This document shows positions 44,514-56,899 of a DNA stretch of 64,000 nucleotides, piece after piece. The DNA is from Chenopodium formosanum (Eukaryota > Streptophyta > Magnoliopsida > Caryophyllales > Amaranthaceae), in assembly GCA_024500155.1 (NCBI GenBank), contig CM044859.1, positions 47,290,003 to 47,354,002 on the forward strand. Reading direction: 5' to 3'. The first letter of the stretch is position 1; each line of letters starts with the position of its first letter. The notes beneath the pieces were generated by a model, which did not search any database, was not told the origin of the DNA, and saw only the letters and a program-made list of their open reading frames with translations. Made by a program: the position numbers and the translations under genes.

Positions 44514-46239
44514 AGTGACAAACGCAAGTACACATGTCTAACAGGCATTTGGTTGGCATTAATGTCATCACCTAAATCTTCGTGTTCACTGTCCTTTCTC
44601 TCTCTTTCAAATTAAATTTCCTCCTCTCCTTACCCACTACATTAGCTTAGATGTTTTTATTTTTATTTTTTTTATTCATTTTACTAGATATTTTAAAAAA
44701 TATATATTACTAAGGCACTAGTGCCCTATACTTGCTAGAGTACTAGTTTTTAATGAATGGATGCCTTTGTAGGTAACATTCTAACTACACACACAAAAAA
44801 AAAAAACTATCAACTATCACGCTAAGGATCAAATTCTTGATCTCCAAGACCAACAGTTAGGATGCAAGGTACAAGTAACCACTAAGTTGCGCTACTACAT
44901 TATTCTATTTTGACACATATATTTATTTTTTACCTTCACTTTTTTTTTTTTAATATTATTTTTATAAAAAAATTCTTTTTAATACTTTTTCAAAAAATCA
45001 GTGGGTTGAACCCACTGGTACTCATCGTTTATCCACCTCCTAAACCACTATACAATACAATATTAATCGAGATAAGAGGCTAGAGTAATTGGTTAGTTCT
45101 CTAACTTCCTTAGGTAAGTCTAGGAAACTCGTTCTATGATTTATCCAAATCAATATTATTATTAAAACTCAAAGGCAAGGTGTTCTAATCCATCATGTGT
45201 CATTTTCTTTTCCTTATTTAGCCACATCATCAAATTGCCACGTTAATAAACCATATCAAAATAGCCATTACAATATTAAAAAAAATACCACTTAGGCATA
45301 ATTTCAACAATTACTCATATACCCAATTACAATACCTTTTTTATAATTAAATCTTTTTTTTACCTTCCCGTAAAAAATAATTGAAAAATTCATTATAGAA
45401 TTTGACCAAAATTATACATTTATGTTTAAAGTATGCATATTATATGGCTTCTTTTTTCAACCACCTTTTTTTATTACTACTAAAAGATTTCTTTCTCTCC
45501 ATATATATATGTCCATCAAAATTAAATGGAATTTTCATGGTTTTCCCTAAAAAAATCTCCAACAAAATCAGATTTGCGGTGTTAATTTTAGTTAGTAGTT
45601 ATTGCACTCGAGTGATCAAGCAAAAATTGCTTTCTATGAAATTATCCATATTTTATTGATTTACTATTGTCGAAAAACACCTAAACGTCTTTGATCACAT
45701 TCAGAAAACCAAAATAAAGAAAGGTAATTTCTGTATTGGTTGTTGACTTACTATACAAGTTGTTTGTTTGTTATATTATCATCTTACCTTCTGTGATTAA
45801 ACGAGTGTCAGTAAATTTCAATAGTATATCAACTAAGTGTTAATAGATTTTTTTTGTAATTTTGTGGATTTTTTGATAGTGGATCACCTTAATCTGTATA
45901 TTTGAAGTATTTAGAGTGATTCTCAAATAGATTTCAAGCTGAATTTCATATGATTAAGTGACTCTTACACCGATAATTTGTGATTTTTAACATAATTTTT
46001 AAGTTTTTAGTGTATGTTTTTTTATTTTGATTGATATGGAATTGATAGAATCTTGAGTTTTTGATGGGAACTATAGAACGTTACGGTTGACACATGACAC
46101 TTCATTCCAATAGCCTAAGATACTCTTTTCTTTATATGCATATCAAAAATTTAAAATACAATGCATATATTTCCTTTTTTTTTTACAAAGGTAGAAAATA
46201 AACAAAAAAACAAGATTAAACTAAAACTGAAAAAGAAAC
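44514..46239. other. AT-rich intergenic DNA
   Basis: I see no gene or element end that I can support. Short T and A runs occur (44650-44700, 44940-45000). The open frame at 45402-45659 has no domain and an AT-driven composition. Confidence 0.4.
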
Positions 46240-47005
46240 TAGATTAGTACGACAATTATTAGAAATCACGTGTGCTTGCTGAACCTTGTCATGATCTACC
46301 TTATGGACATTGCAGAGCTGAAAATGAGATCCAAGTTGACGAATCTCTTGTAATGTTCAATGCAGGTTGATGTTGGTATTGGTTGGCTACCGAAGAAGAG
46401 CAACTAGGACCTCCGAATCTGTGTAAATCATACATATATAAGGCTATGACTATGAGCCCACTTTAAAGCCGATACGCTTGCTATTGCTTCTACCATAAGT
46501 GCTGAGTTAGTAATCCCAAAACTCTCACCAACCTTCATCTTGACAGTGTTGGTGAAGCTAGTCGTCCATCCTATGCCATATTGACCCGTATCCTTATGCC
46601 AAGACCCGTCAATGGCAACGGTATGGTCTAAGTGGCTCAAAGAAATCCCATTAACAGTTTTCACATGGCCAAGCTTAGCTTGCAATAACCCTGGCAGAGA
46701 AAGGCAATTATCATCATAAACCTTAAGAACTCTTAGAGAGCGGAGGTCAAGCTTAAGGTAGTCTTGGAGATTCTTTCATACCTCCACTAGATTTAACTTG
46801 AACGCCTGAGGAGACCCAAGTGTTCCCTAAAAGACTTGTTGGTTCCTAGATACCCGTAAAGCCCATAGAGTGGCAACAAAGTGTTGAATCCCAAACTATG
46901 GACACCTTCCTTACTATAAAAAAGCATAATAAGTGACGTGGGTGCATGGAACTTAGTGGAAGAAGTAGAAGACGTGCCACGTATTGTGACACGTAGTCGG
47001 GCCAA
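46240..47005 (-). pseudogene. LINE RNase H domain relic
   Basis: On the minus strand a broken frame reads HFVATLWALRVSRNQQVF, the W-RN linker found between RT and RNase H of plant LINEs. It then continues HTVAIDGSWHKDTGQYGIGW, ITNSALMVEAIASVSALKWA and MIYTDSEVLVALLR. So Asp, Glu and Asp of the RNase H catalytic set are visible. It ends in VHKVDHDKVQQAHVIS, where the usual Asn/Arg context is altered. At least three stops occur. No RT is left, so it is a 5'-truncated or eroded copy. Confidence 0.8.
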
Positions 47006-47039
47006 GCTCCTTGGTGGTCACCTCTTGGGGTTGACTATC

Positions 47040-47427
47040 ATTACACTTGAAGACCGTAACAATTAAAGTGGTGCGGCCGAACCAAGGAAGTCCGACCAAA
47101 CCTCCCAGGACTTAGCAATCCACATTTTAGCATTTTTGCAGGAAAGGTTGAACTCCAAAAGTTCAACCGAACCAGGAGAAGGGAAGTTCGACCGAATCTA
47201 CCCCTTGGTTCGATCGAACCTACACAGTAGTCCGACCGAACCTACTCATTGTTCGGCTGGACCTTTTCCCGTTTTCAGTCAGTTTTGTAAGGACTATTTA
47301 AGTTCCTTTTGAGAACGTTTTGCAATTAATTTATGTTGAACTTTGCTTTATTTTATAATCAATGAGACATTCTCTCTCTACCCATAATATTTGTGATTAT
47401 TTGCTTTCTTTGTGATTGCACTAGTAG
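47040..47427 (+). repeat. LTR-like promoter fragment with a TTCGACCGAAC motif array
   Basis: Seven or eight copies of GTTCGACCGAACC-type motifs (GCGGCCGAACC, GTCCGACC, TTCAACCGAACC, GTTCGACCGAAT, GGTTCGATCGAACC, GTCCGACCGAACC, GTTCGGCTGG) lie at 47068-47265. They are followed by a TATTTAAG box (about 47294) and TCTCTCTCTACCC-like leader sequence. The layout is that of an LTR U3-R part. The CACTA element begins directly after it, so it is probably the insertion target. Confidence 0.5.
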
Positions 47428-47622
47428 AAAAAGAGCAATAGGCAGCGGTTCAAACCCGGTCTAAGGCACCGGTTTGAACCACTTTCTATGTGGGGGGTGC
47501 CAATTACCCCACTTTTTGGCACCGGTTCAAAACCGGTGCCGTAAACCTGTTTTGGCATCGGTTAACCGGTGCCTTTACTTGTTTTGGCCACCGGTTAACC
47601 GGTGCCTAAAATAAACTCCCGC

Positions 47623-47661
<39 letters not shown>

Positions 47662-47700
47662 TGGCAGCTAGTTTTTGCACCAGTTAACCGGTGCCTTTTT
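47428..47700 (+). repeat. CACTA terminal and subterminal repeats
   Basis: The terminal CACTAG is followed by at least six copies of ACCGGTT/AACCGGT units in both orientations. One region contains the palindrome GGTTAACCGGTGCC. Such arrays bind the TNPA-type protein in En/Spm. A T run of about 40 lies at 47621-47660. Confidence 0.85.
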
Positions 47701-47739
47701 ACTCAATATTTTTTTCCCCATTTTTCGTGCAATAATATT

Positions 47740-47926
47740 TTAAACAAAATAATTAATAACCTGTAATTCCAGCAATAATGTTAACCTGTAATTCTAGCAA
47801 TAACAATAACCTGTAATTCCAGCAATAATATTAAATAAAATAATTAATAATATTATTATTATAATTACTAATAATATAATATTATTAAATATTATAATAA
47901 GATACAAATAATATTAAAAACAAGAA

Positions 47927-47962
<36 letters not shown>

Positions 47963-48084
47963 TATAAATATTCTCAAACGCAATACAATAAAAAAAAAGT
48001 GTTATATGTATATATACAAATGATAATAAATAAATACTGAATAATAATATAGTTCAAAAGTTAACATAAATTTACAATTAAAAT
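47740..48084. repeat. Small repeats: 22-bp units and a (TA)n tract
   Basis: Three copies of ACCTGTAATTCCAGCAATAA lie at 47757-47835 and a (TA)n microsatellite at about 47932-47960. The rest is AT-rich and noncoding. Confidence 0.7.
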
Positions 48085-49670
48085 GCCATTTACATGTTGA
48101 AGGTGATAAAAGACGCCAACATGTCACGAATTTTATTAAGCTCCTTGATTGTCAACGGACCATCCTTTTAGACCTTGCAAAACTTGAAATACAAAAAAAT
48201 TATGTTATAATTAATTAATTAGGCCATATTTGATAAAATACATATTGTTTTGCCTAACATATCAATATGACTTCTATTCAGCCCATTTTCTACCTTTCTT
48301 GTCAAATCACCTTTTTATTTCTCATAACATGTCAATGTTGGGTAATATTAGGTGTCTAAGGCTAGAAATCACATCAATATAGCATTTCATTAAGTTTTAG
48401 GACTTACCTCATCAAGTTGTTGACTGTCCGTACAATGAGTCACTATGTCTAGCATGAATCTCATCACATACAAAGCACAATCAAGTCCATTTTCTTATTG
48501 TGCGCACTAGCATATGACAAAGAAATCACATCAGTGAAACATGCAAAGGAAATTAGCAAATATATACTAACATTGATGTTGAAGATAATCACAATATCAT
48601 GTAAATTACCAACGGTGACTTCTATGTTGGACCCTTTGGAGCACGACAATGTAGCTTCTTAATTACACTGTAGTAAATAAAGTACATTCAAATTTGATTA
48701 GTCGTATGACTACTAAATTAGTTATTATTAGCAATAATCATCACTAGGTAGCTATATATATTTACTTTAGCAATATATACTTCACGAGCCACTTCTCCGA
48801 TGATCGAGCCGAATCAAGGTGATAAATTGTGTTATTAGAATTAAAAATCACCATGAGGCTCCAATACTCCCTACATAAGTTCACAATAGACAAGCAAATT
48901 AATATTTAGGATTCAACATATAATGAGGCAAAAATCGATTGAATTTGACATGGTTAGACTTACTCTTTATAACATGTGGCGAATATGAACTTGTCTCCCG
49001 CACGCACTGATTCCCTGATACTTTGCTCAACATAGTACAACACGTCATGGGGGTTGCCTATGATTCTAGTAGTGGATAACTGCTCGGGGCATAGCCACCC
49101 AAATTTACAAGGAGAATCGGTTTCAGTTAAGTGCTCCTATAGTGCTCTGCGTGCATGAACATTGAATAATTAATCACATGTAGAATAATCACCATAAATT
49201 TGAATAACTTGAAAAAAAGTGTAGATTATGTGGGCATTGAAGTACCTCATGAATGTTTGAATGAGGGAAATGTTAAGCTTTGCACCACGTAGAAATTCCT
49301 TCACATCTTCTTTACTGATACATGCAACTACATCCTCATCATAGTGGAACATTGCCTTAGGAAGTGAAACTTCCATGGGATCGACCAAATGACAAGCACG
49401 GTTGTGAAGAAAGGTCATGTCAATAGAGAGCTATTGAAGAACAATGTCTTCAACTAGTGGAGTAGGTTGTATGGGTTAACCTTTCGAAGAGTGCAACTTC
49501 GACGCTTGTTCACTCTTGGAACTTTGTTCACTTAGGTTCTTCCTAGGTTGATCAATGCTTTTAGGCTTCTCCACCCTCTTTCTCTTTGTAGTTTTTCTTC
49601 CATGCGAAATCTGAAATAGTTTGAGAAAGAATAAGTTTATAAGTTGAGAAATGAAGAAAATAGGCATATT
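48085..49670 (-). pseudogene. CACTA-borne Ulp1-like (C48) cysteine peptidase, degenerate
   Basis: Minus-strand pieces in several frames follow the Ulp1-like genes of plant CACTA elements. A basic N-terminal part (GRKKTTKRKRVEKPKS-like) is followed by EDVKEFLRGAKLNISLIQTF and FGWLCPEQLSTTRIIGN. Next come HDVLYYVEQSIRESVRAGDK and FIFATCYKE, then the peptidase core. At the catalytic His position the sequence is EYWSLMVIFNSNN, so Tyr replaces His. The Asp stretch TIYHLDSA and the NGLDCALYVMRFM box with the catalytic Cys are still visible. Stops and probable introns interrupt it. Family members would remove ubiquitin-like modifiers; this copy cannot. Confidence 0.7.
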
Positions 49671-50540
49671 ATAAGTTATTTTGGCTTAAAATGGTTTTAT
49701 TTTGATGAAATGGACCCATTAACTTAGAAATTAGTATCTTTTATGTAATTTCAACTCACAATCACTTATAAATATGTAATTATGAGATGAATTGAGAAAG
49801 AATAAGTTTATAAGTTGAGAAATGAAGAAAATAGGCAAGTGAGAAACCATTTCGGCTCAAAATGGCTTTATTTTGATGAAATGGATCCAAAACCTTTGAA
49901 CTTAGCTTCATATGTCATTTCAAGTCACAATCACTTATAAATATTTAATTATGAGATGGTTTAGAAATAATAAGTTTATAACTTGAGAAATGAAGAAAAG
50001 AGACATGTAAGAAGCCAATTTGGGTCAAAATGGCTTTATTTTGATACAATGGGCCAAAAAACATAGAACTTTGCTTCTTTTATGTAATTTCAACTCACAA
50101 TCACTTATAAATATGTAATTATGATATGGTTTGAAATGAATAAGTTTATAAGTTGAGAAATGAAGAATATAGGTAAGTGAGTAGCCATTTGGGCTCAAAA
50201 TGGCTTTATTTTGATGAAATGGGCCCAAAAACTTAGAACTTTGCTTCTTTTATGTAATTTCAACTCACAATCACTTATAATTATGTAATTATGATATGGT
50301 TTGAGAAAGAATAAGTTCATAAGTTGAGAAATGAAGAAAATAGGCAAGTGAGAAGCCGTTTTGGAAAGAAATTGCTTTATTTTGATGAAATGGACCCAAA
50401 AACTTAGAAATTAGCTTCTTTTATGTCATTTCAAGTGACATTCACTTATAATTATGTAACTATGATATGGTTTGAGAAATAATAAGTTCATAAGTTGAAA
50501 AATGAAGAAAATAGGCATGGGAAAAACCATTCCGCCTAGT
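49610..50540 (-). repeat. ~170-bp tandem repeat array in the CACTA element
   Basis: About 5.5 units of 167-171 bp start near 49619, 49793, 49960, 50129, 50298 and 50469. Shared phrases are AATAAGTTTATAAGTTGAGA, TGGCTTTATTTTGATGAAAT and TTTCAACTCACAATCACTTA. The array lies between the Ulp1-like and Ptta-like genes. Confidence 0.9.
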
Positions 50541-50589
50541 GAGTTGAGAAAAAAAAAAATATGGCTCAAAATATATTTTTTTTTTTTAA

Positions 50590-50812
50590 AATACGGAACT
50601 TCCGCCGAGGCCGGAACCCCGAGGAAGCCGCCCCCGCTGCCGGAACAGCAAAGGCAGCTCGCGCCGAGGCCACAGCAGCCCCGAAAGCCAGGTGCTTCGG
50701 ATGCCGGAGATGCCTGGGCAATCGCTCCGGAGGCCGGAGCAGCGCAGGGAGTACCGGAGTTTGGGGCCGGGGAGTGGTGCTATTTCTGCGGTTTTACTTT
50801 CAGAGTGCCTAA
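50590..50812 (-). other. GC-rich island in AT-rich CACTA DNA
   Basis: About 220 bp are dominated by CCGGAGGCCGGAG, GCCGAGGCCGGAAC and GCCCCCGCTGCCGG phrases, flanked by a T run (50575-50588) and by AT-rich DNA. Open frames cross it on both strands, but no domain is recognised. It may be an exon fragment captured from elsewhere, or a motif array like those in the LTRs. Confidence 0.5.
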
Positions 50813-50919
50813 TGGTTATTTAACACTAAAAAATTGAGAAATAAATAATTTACCTCCTTATTAATCAACTTGACTCACGCACGTGGCCAATCAACGAAGC
50901 TACCTATAGCTTGCAAAAG

Positions 50920-53124
50920 CTATGTTATCTCAACCTCCTCTATTGGTACGGGTAGTGGGATGTCTTCGAACCCCTCAACCACCGAATCGATCCCAACCGA
51001 GTAATGTTGTGGCCCCGCCGTAGCACCGGTCGTCTCTTGGGCACTACCATACGCCACGAAACTCAACTCCATACTATTTGCATGCCCTAGGGCTAGAAGT
51101 GCACACCGGGTGTCTTCGTACACAAGTATATATAAAAAGAAGATAGTTAAATAGGTCTTTTACTGCAGCATAGATAATATAACAAAATTCATTAAGGTAG
51201 AGGGTTTCAAATCAACTGTAACTCTGGATATTCATGCGGTGTTGGATTATCAAGCTCCCTCGAGTCCGCATGAGTAGGAGTAAGAACCTGCAACAGTACA
51301 TCAATCATGCCACCTCAGATCTCAATTAACTCAGTATTTTAAAACTTTTAATAACCCAATTGAATTTACCTCAGGTGGCACATCTTCACCACGTATCTCA
51401 TCTCCTCCATGTCTATCACCTTCTCCTTGTCCTTTTGGTTGAGAACATGAGTCGACTGGTGTACTTGCGAGGAACGGCAAAGCCGGTAAGTTCATCTGCT
51501 TCGCCCAAGCATTGAATTCACCTACTAACTCGTTGCGTACTTGTTCCTTAATTGATGCCACCTTGGCATCCAACTCCCTCGGTGAGTTAACACTGGCTTG
51601 AGATCTACCCGATTTCGTGTATTCTGGACCTATCCCCTTTTTCCATCCAAGCAATGACCCTCCCGAACCTACTACTCGTCCTGGATGGTATGGCCTTCCC
51701 AAAGCCATGGTGAAAGGGTCATTCTCCACACTTGGTTCAAATTTTCTCTCCACCAGCTCTTGAGTGTGCTCAAGCTGTAGCAAAAGGAAAAAGGAGGTCA
51801 GTAAGACAATTAATGGTTTGTATAGTGATTTTGATGCAAAAGTGACTTAAAATTCAACAGTTCATAGGTAACTTACAAGCTTATCTGCCATTTTTTTTAT
51901 TTCCGGACCCTCAATGACCCATTTTCCGGTTTCCTTATCAAACGTATGGAGAGAACAAAAGAAATCACCAGCACGACTCACTAAAGTAGTGATCGTAGAA
52001 ATAGAGGGTTCCTTCGATGCTACTAGAAGCGATTTAGGGTATAAACCCTTATTGACCCACTCAGGTCTGTTTTCAGCAAATGTCTTAGGCCCCATACGAT
52101 GGACGTATTCCTTCATCTCTACATTCTTTTTATTTGCTCTCGAAGTTCCTACATAAAAACAAATGTTAGTATCATTGCTACAAAAAGAGTCAAGCTATTA
52201 TGTAATTGAGATCAGATTTACACAAACTTACAATGGCTTTCTTTTGATTCTTCAATCTAACGAACTCTTCCCAGTCTTCTTTTGACACAGTCGGCCATTT
52301 TTGCCATGAGAGAAGGTCATCCTCATCAGCTTTCTTCTTATTTGATTTCTTCTTCTTCTTGTAGATCCATCCATTAGTCAAGTTGGTCTTAAAGCCTTTG
52401 AATCTTTTCGCTACTAAAGATTCAAACACCCTTCTCTTCTCGGGATCATTAGGAATAGAAAACAGCCTCTGCAAGCACAAATTAAAACCAATTATTAGTT
52501 TCTTTTTAGTAACAACCATAAGGTTAAGGTTTCTAAACTTGTCTAAATGTGCCAAAAACACACTTACCCTTGTATCATCCCATAATGTTTGAATCAAACC
52601 CGGAGGTACTTGCTGCTTTACAAGTGCAATGGGGATTTTCCGCGCACAAATGCCAACCTGATTAGCATATTGTCGATGCTATTTGAGCCCGGGTTGGTCG
52701 TTGTTGTCATACTTCATGACCCTAGGACCGTCTAGTTTCCGAAAACTTCTCGTCGGACCCCTTCCCTTTCTTTAAGCCGGTGCCTTTACCCCCTTCCACC
52801 ACCTGTGTTGTTTTGATCTTGTCCTTGACCATGTGTTTCAGGATTCGGGTTCTCACCAACAATCTCACGTGCTGTATTTTCAATAGGCGGTGCACGTTCA
52901 GCTGAAATTTCAAATTCTTCAAGCCTACGCTCAAACTCATCTTGAGCCTGATCCTCTGGCTCACCCAAGTCATCCTTCTTATTCACATCATAAGGCTCAT
53001 CATCGTCCTCGTCCTCATCCTCGTCCTCGTCCTCATACTCATCATCGTCAATGTCCTCTACACAATGAGGGTCATGATCGTCCGCCATGAGATATAAGCA
53101 CCTATCAAAGCAATCATAAAACAA
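50920..53124 (-). pseudogene. CACTA second gene (TNPA/Ptta-like protein), multi-exon, broken
   Basis: Minus-strand exons can be followed from an acidic N-terminus (MADDHDPHCVEDIDDDEYED). They run through LDGPRVMKYDNNDQPG, NQVGICARKIPIALVKQQVP, PEKRRVFESLVAKRFKGFKT, WPTVSKEDWEEFVRLK and NRPEWVNKGLYPKSLLVASK. They end with ALGRPYHPGRVVGSGGSLLG and a coiled-coil-like KEQVRNELVGEF. The order matches the Ptta/En/Spm-type second protein of CACTA elements, which binds subterminal repeats. A frameshift in a G run at about 52785, another near 52740 and a TAG at about 52682 break it. The final exon ends VPIEEVEIT at 50920. Confidence 0.75.
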
Positions 53125-53508
53125 TATTAGTGTATTTTAAAGTATGAGTGAAAATGAGTACACTTAGGCAATTTCAAACTACAAACATGTTAAATATAAT
53201 GAATATGGGTTGTTAGAATGAATAAATGTTAGTTCATACACAAAACAAAGGAATTGGGTTAAGTAGAAGCTATTTAAGCCTTTCACCTGCTTATGGTCCT
53301 ATAACCTTGTATATGCATGATAATGAGTACACTTAGGCAATTCTAAACTACAAACATGTTAGTTTATATATATAAAAAAAAAGGATTTAGGTCAAATACA
53401 AGCTCATTTATGTCATTTATGGTCATTTTTGCCTACTTATGCTCCTATATACATGATAACTAAACTATATTTGCAATAAACCCATTACTAACTTTTAATC
53501 AAACTACC

Positions 53509-56500
53509 TTAATCTGAAATTCCTTCGTTGCGGTTTGATCGCATATAACCTACTTCGTTGTCTATGTCATTTAGTACAACACGTCTAGGAACAGTGAAAG
53601 GTGCTGAATCATCAAACGCATCATATTCTTTCTCATCCTCAACATCTCCAATGCCTAGGATTATTCTTTTGCCAACTAGCACTATAGACTATTTTGAATC
53701 GACAGGGTCAGTTACGTAGAACACTTGCTTAGCTTGAGATGCAAGGATACATGGTTCCGCACTATCATTCAAGTGGCCAAGATCTATAAGAGTAAATTCC
53801 TCATATTTGACGTTACGCCTGATATTATTAACCCACTTACACTTGAAAAGAGCAACCGTGAAGTCACAATAATCAAGCTCCCATATTTCTTGAATTCGAC
53901 CATAATATGACAACTCTGCATCGACAGGTGATTTATCCTTAGCACTTGCAAACTCCCTTGACGATGCCACAAGTGTTACACCACTGTTTTCGGTGGAGGA
54001 AGATTTCAAATCACGACCCTTGGTCCAAAAAGTGTACCCATTGATGTCATATCCCTCAAATGAACGAACATCATCCCTAAGACCGTACGCAAGCCACCGT
54101 ACTGTATCGGTCACATTAGTATCATCCAATCGACTCATTACTCGATCATGAAACCAATTAACAAACCTCCTATTATGCAACTGCATAAGTGCCCTTTCAC
54201 CTTTGGATGGAAATTCGTCACGCAAACTAGCCATGTGCTCGTCTAAATATGGGTGCACGTCTGAAACATGGTGCAACACATAAAGATGTTCTTGTAAGAA
54301 CTGATCTCGGTCTAGTGACATTTTTTTTGACCCAATTGTGTCATGACCATCAAGTCTACCTTCATGTCGAGAAGTAGGAAGAACAATAGGTAGAGCAAGG
54401 GCTATGTAGTCCGCCACAAAGTTACCTATCTCCTCACCCATGGTCTCTTGCATCATACTTCCTTCAGGGTGAGCCCGATCTGTACTTTATCTTGTAATGT
54501 ACCCATGTGTCTTTCAAAAGGGTAGCTCCACCTCATGAACACTGGAGCGCACAACTTAATCTCACGCACCAAATGAAGAACCAGATGAACCATTATGTCA
54601 AATAATAAGGGTGGGAAATACATCTCAAATTTGCAAAAAGTCACAACCACATCTTCTTGCAAAGCATCTAGTGTACAAGGATCAAGCACTTTGTTACAAA
54701 TTGTTTTGAAAAACGAACAAAGGCTTATAATCGCTTCCCTCACGTGTTTTGGCAGAATACCACGGATTGCAATCGGTAGGAATACTTGCATCATAATGTG
54801 ACAATCATGGGATTTCATACTTGTCAGCTTCAATTCTCAATTTAAGGTTACAAATCTTTTCATGTTAGATGAGTACCCTGATGGAACCTTAATGCCGTAC
54901 AGACATGCACAAAACATACGTTTCTCTACCCTTGACAATGTATAGCAAGCCGGGGGTAAATAATTCTTTTCATCCTTCCCTATACCCTCAACTTTCTTCT
55001 TTGACGCATCTTTGGCCTTTCCCTTTCCCTCTATCTTCTCCTTCCCTTTTTTCAAAACATTTTCATCTTCTTTTCTCGGTTCCTTCCCCTTTATAACCTT
55101 TTCTTAAGGCCACAATTCTGGATGAATCCCCATCTCTTTTAAATCTAACCGCGCACCCTTTTCTTCCTTTGTTTTGCCTTGGATATTCATAAGCGTTCCT
55201 AAAAGAGCATCACCCACATTCTTTTCTATATGCATCACATCAAGACAATGCCTAATGTCATGTTCTGTCCAGTACGGAAGCTTCCAAAAGATTGATTCTT
55301 TCTTAAACAGAGCATCTGAGACCACAGTTTTTTTTTTTATTTTCCAAACACCGTTTGTATCCCTTTCACCCGAGCATAAATCTCAATACCAGTCAATGTT
55401 CTAGGCGCAGTATCGTCTTCCACTGTTTCATCGAAAGCCTTTTTCTGCCTACGGTACGGGAGATCACGCCTAAGAAACCTTCGAGTCCGTAGGTAGACAT
55501 CTTTGTGAGAATGAGTAAGGTATACGCTTGATGTGTCATCAATACATATGGGGCATGCTTTTTTCCCTTTGACCTTGTACCCACACAAGTTTCCATATGA
55601 AGGGAAGTCATTCATGGTCCATTTAAGGGCTGCACGCAATGTGAACATCTCGTTTTGATGAGCATCGAAAACGGAAACCCCTTCGTCCCACATATTTCTC
55701 AAATCGTCAATAAGCGACGTAAGGTAAATATCTATGTCGTTTCCAGGTTGCCTAGGCCCCGTTATTAGCAATGAAAGAATTACATACTTATGTTTCATGC
55801 ACAGCCAAGGAGGCAAATTATAAATCACTAAAAGTACTAGCCATGTGCTGTGTTGGGTACTAAGAGTGCTAAATGGATTCATCCCGTCCGTGAACAACCC
55901 AAGCCTTAAATTTCTGACTTCATCACCAAATTTCTCAAACTTTAAATCAATGTTCTTCCACTGTGGAGAGTCAGCTGGATGCTTCAGCATTATGTTTTTC
56001 TTTCTACCCTCTGCATGCCACCTCAAGTTTCTAGCGTCTTTTGGTATTGAGAGAACAGATGCTTAAACCTTGGAATAATGGGAAGATACCACAACACCTT
56101 AGCAGGAGGTCCCTCCGTACCAGGATTGCAACTCATGCGCTTGTAGCGCGACCGCTTGCATTATGGACACCCCTGCAATTGTTCATACTCATTTCGATAC
56201 AGAATACAGTCATTAGGACATGCATGTATCTTCTTATACTCCAAACCAAAGGGACACATGAGCTTCTTTGCTTAATAGTAAGACTTAGGAATTTCATTTC
56301 CATCAAGCAACATATCACTTAATGCGGTCAACAACGAAGTAAAACTAATGACCGTCCACCCATGCTTCGAATTAATGTTGAAAAGTGTTAGCACGACCGA
56401 TAGTTTGGAGTATTTTTTGCACCGAGGATACAAAGGCTTTTTGGAAGCCTCCGATAATAACTCAAACACTCCACCTTCAAAACCATGCAACATCTCATCC

Positions 56501-56899
56501 ACTTGTTCATCCTCGACCTCATCCGCTTGATTATCATCGGCTTCATCCTCACCATTATAAACAATATAGTCATCATTCTCGTATTCCTCGTCCACATGAA
56601 TCTCATTGCTTCTAACACGCACATCATTCCGATCAAGATCCCCATTGTACTCTCCACTTTCTCCGTACCAAATCCACACATGGTATAAATTCCTAAACCC
56701 ACTACATAATACATGATCTCTAATTATTTCAACACTATCGACCACATTCACATTATTACAATGAACACAAGGACAATAAAGGCCTTTGCCACCTAGTTTG
56801 CGTTGATAAGCTAAAGCTCTCTTGGAAAACTCTTGAACCCTACTTCAAAATTCCAATATATCGCGTCTACCATACATCCAACCACGATCCTTCTCCATT
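53509..56899 (-). pseudogene. CACTA transposase (TNP2, Transposase_21 family), broken
   Basis: Start MEKDRGWMYGRRDI lies at about 56899. The order is: N-terminal zinc-type segment CPCVHCNNVNVVDSVEII; acidic region; catalytic region (LRLGLFTDGMNPF, PGNDIDIYLTSLIDDLRNMW, NDFPSYGNLCGYKVKGKKAC); IRHCLDVMHIEKNVGDALLG; the DUF4218-like part (MKSHDCHIMMQVFLPIAIRG, FPPLLFDIMVHLVLHLV); and the C-terminal part (ELSYYGRIQEIWELDY, ALFKCKWV, FYVTDPVDSK). The final residues run to TAA at about 53509. In-frame stops occur at least at about 56855, 56272, 54837 and 53686, plus frameshifts near 56030 and 55330. The enzyme would cut the ends at the CACTA termini. Confidence 0.9.

Noticed and set aside
46440..46685. 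RNase H frame as a host RNase H-like gene
   Set aside because: The upstream W-RN linker and missing start place it as the 3' part of a LINE; several stops occur.
50561..50837. Two plus-strand frames of 83-111 codons across the GC island
   Set aside because: Open only because the block has few stops; no domain and different reading in each frame.
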